A stretch of 7,136 bases of DNA, taken from contig DASYMJ010000012.1 of assembly GCA_036009105.1 (NCBI GenBank), positions 1 through 7,136 on the forward strand, in the 5' to 3' direction. The stretch is from JAFAVZ01 sp036009105 (GTDB lineage: Bacteria > Acidobacteriota > Thermoanaerobaculia > Gp7-AA8). The translations under genes were made by a program, and so were the position numbers. Positions 6,325 to 7,136 of this stretch are shown here, piece after piece. The notes under the pieces are model-generated. The model ran no database searches, had not been told where the DNA came from, and saw only the letters and a list, made by a program, of their open reading frames with translations. Position 1 is the stretch's first letter. Every line of letters begins with the position of its first letter.

Positions 6325-7136
6325 TCACTCGTACCGCAGCGCCTCGATCGGGTCCAGCTTCGCCGCCTTCCACGCGGGATAAATCCCGAAGAACAAGCCG
6401 ATGGAGAGGGAGACGAGCAGGCCGAGGAGGATCGACCACATGGGCGTCGCGGTCTGCAACGGCGCGACGGCGCGCACGAGCGCGGCGATCCCCACGCCGA
6501 TGGAGATCCCGATCACGCCGCCCATCCCGGCCAGGCTCATCGCCTCGGTGAGGAACTGCACCACGATGTCGCGCTTCACGGCGCCGATCGCCTTGCGGAT
6601 GCCGATCTCGCGGGTCCGCTCCGTCACCGAGACCAGCATGATGTTCATGATCCCCACGCCGCCCACGATCAGAGCAATCGAGGAGATCACCACCATGGCC
6701 AGGGTGATGCCGCCCGTTACCGCCTTGAAGTTTCCGATCAGCTTGTCGGGCGTGAGGATCCCGAAGTCGTTCGCCTTGTTGAACGGCACGTGGCGCCGCG
6801 TGCGCAGCACCGAGGTGCCCTCGTCCACGATGGCGCCGATCAGCTCCGGCCTGCGCGGCACCGTCGCGATGTTCACGCCCTGGAACTTCTTGATGGATGG
6901 AAAGTCGGTATCGAACGTGGTGAGGGGGAGAAACACGTGCGAGTCGGTCGACTCGAAGAACGTGGAGCCCTGCTTCTCCAGCACGCCGATCACCAGGAAG
7001 CGGCGGCCGTTGAGCGCCACGACCTTGCCGATCGGATCGCGGCCGGGGAAGAGCGTGTCGGCGATCTTCGAGCCGAGGACGATCACGCGCGAGCTGTGCG
7101 AGACGTCGCTCTCCACGATGAAGCGTCCGTCCGCGG
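6325..7136 (-). CDS. MacB/FtsX-type ABC transporter permease, 5' partial
   Basis: C-terminal part of an inner-membrane permease of the MacB/LolC/FtsX class, which couples ATP hydrolysis by a partner ATPase to work on periplasmic substrates (export of macrolides, peptides or lipoproteins, depending on the member). The frame is open to the right edge; the GTG at 7116 is internal, because in-frame residues ADGRFI precede it. Counting from that codon: the end of the periplasmic MacB-like domain (1-130, with VIVLGSKIADTLFPGRDPIGK and FLVIGVLEKQGS), then three transmembrane helices (about 135-160, 193-217, 226-246), the cytoplasmic coupling motif ERTREIGIRKAIGA (166-179) and the family-typical end YPAWKAAKLDPIEALRYE (246-263). 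The first helix and N-terminal periplasmic part lie outside. No ATPase domain is seen here; a separate partner gene probably lies outside the window. The substrate is unknown. Confidence 0.95.
   Translation of the reverse strand, partial: ADGRFIVESDVSHSSRVIVLGSKIADTLFPGRDPIGKVVALNGRRFLVIGVLEKQGSTFFESTDSHVFLPLTTFDTDFPSIKKFQGVNIATVPRRPELIGAIVDEGTSVLRTRRHVPFNKANDFGILTPDKLIGNFKAVTGGITLAMVVISSIALIVGGVGIMNIMLVSVTERTREIGIRKAIGAVKRDIVVQFLTEAMSLAGMGGVIGISIGVGIAALVRAVAPLQTATPMWSILLGLLVSLSIGLFFGIYPAWKAAKLDPIEALRYE

Noticed and set aside
5001..6551. 516-codon plus-strand open frame over the oxidoreductase and permease genes
   Set aside because: Extremely Arg/Ala/Pro-rich, crosses a gene boundary, and lies out of frame with a clearly conserved flavoprotein.

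Overview
The window is GC-rich and tightly packed, with two GTG starts and one or both ends cut inside genes. It looks like chromosomal DNA of a GC-rich Gram-negative-type bacterium. The mix of a propeller-type hybrid histidine kinase, a secreted TPR protein with a proline-rich linker, small exported proteins of unknown function and a MacB-like permease is most reminiscent of Acidobacteriota. That placement is an inference from gene content, not from a marker gene, and Myxococcota or Gemmatimonadota are not excluded.

Layout: (1) 1-2438, plus strand, the C-terminal part of a membrane hybrid sensor kinase that enters from the left edge. (2) 4913-2371, minus strand, three genes in one direction: a secreted TPR protein, a 151-residue secreted protein and a 289-residue membrane-anchored protein, all with N-terminal export signals. 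The last one overlaps the end of the kinase gene tail-to-tail by 68 bp. (3) 4914-5031, a 118-bp divergent promoter region. (4) 5032-6324, plus strand, an FAD-dependent oxidoreductase of the phytoene desaturase / protoporphyrinogen oxidase superfamily. (5) 7136-6325, minus strand, the C-terminal two thirds of a MacB/FtsX-type ABC permease that enters from the right edge; its stop codon directly abuts that of the oxidoreductase.

No stretch above 300 bases lacks a gene. The gaps are 58, 109 and 118 bp, and each holds plausible control elements: a pair of back-to-back inverted repeats ahead of the 289-residue protein gene, an extended -10 promoter ahead of the 151-residue protein gene, and a divergent promoter region. 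I saw no tRNA, rRNA, CRISPR array, insertion sequence or phage gene.

Functionally the kinase, the oxidoreductase and the permease have no visible link to each other. The three minus-strand genes plausibly form an envelope-associated unit, since all three products are exported and the genes are close together, but none has an assigned function. I do not see strong evidence of a novel defence or mobile system. The most worthwhile leads are the exported trio, its intercistronic double hairpin, and the long convergent overlap with the kinase gene.
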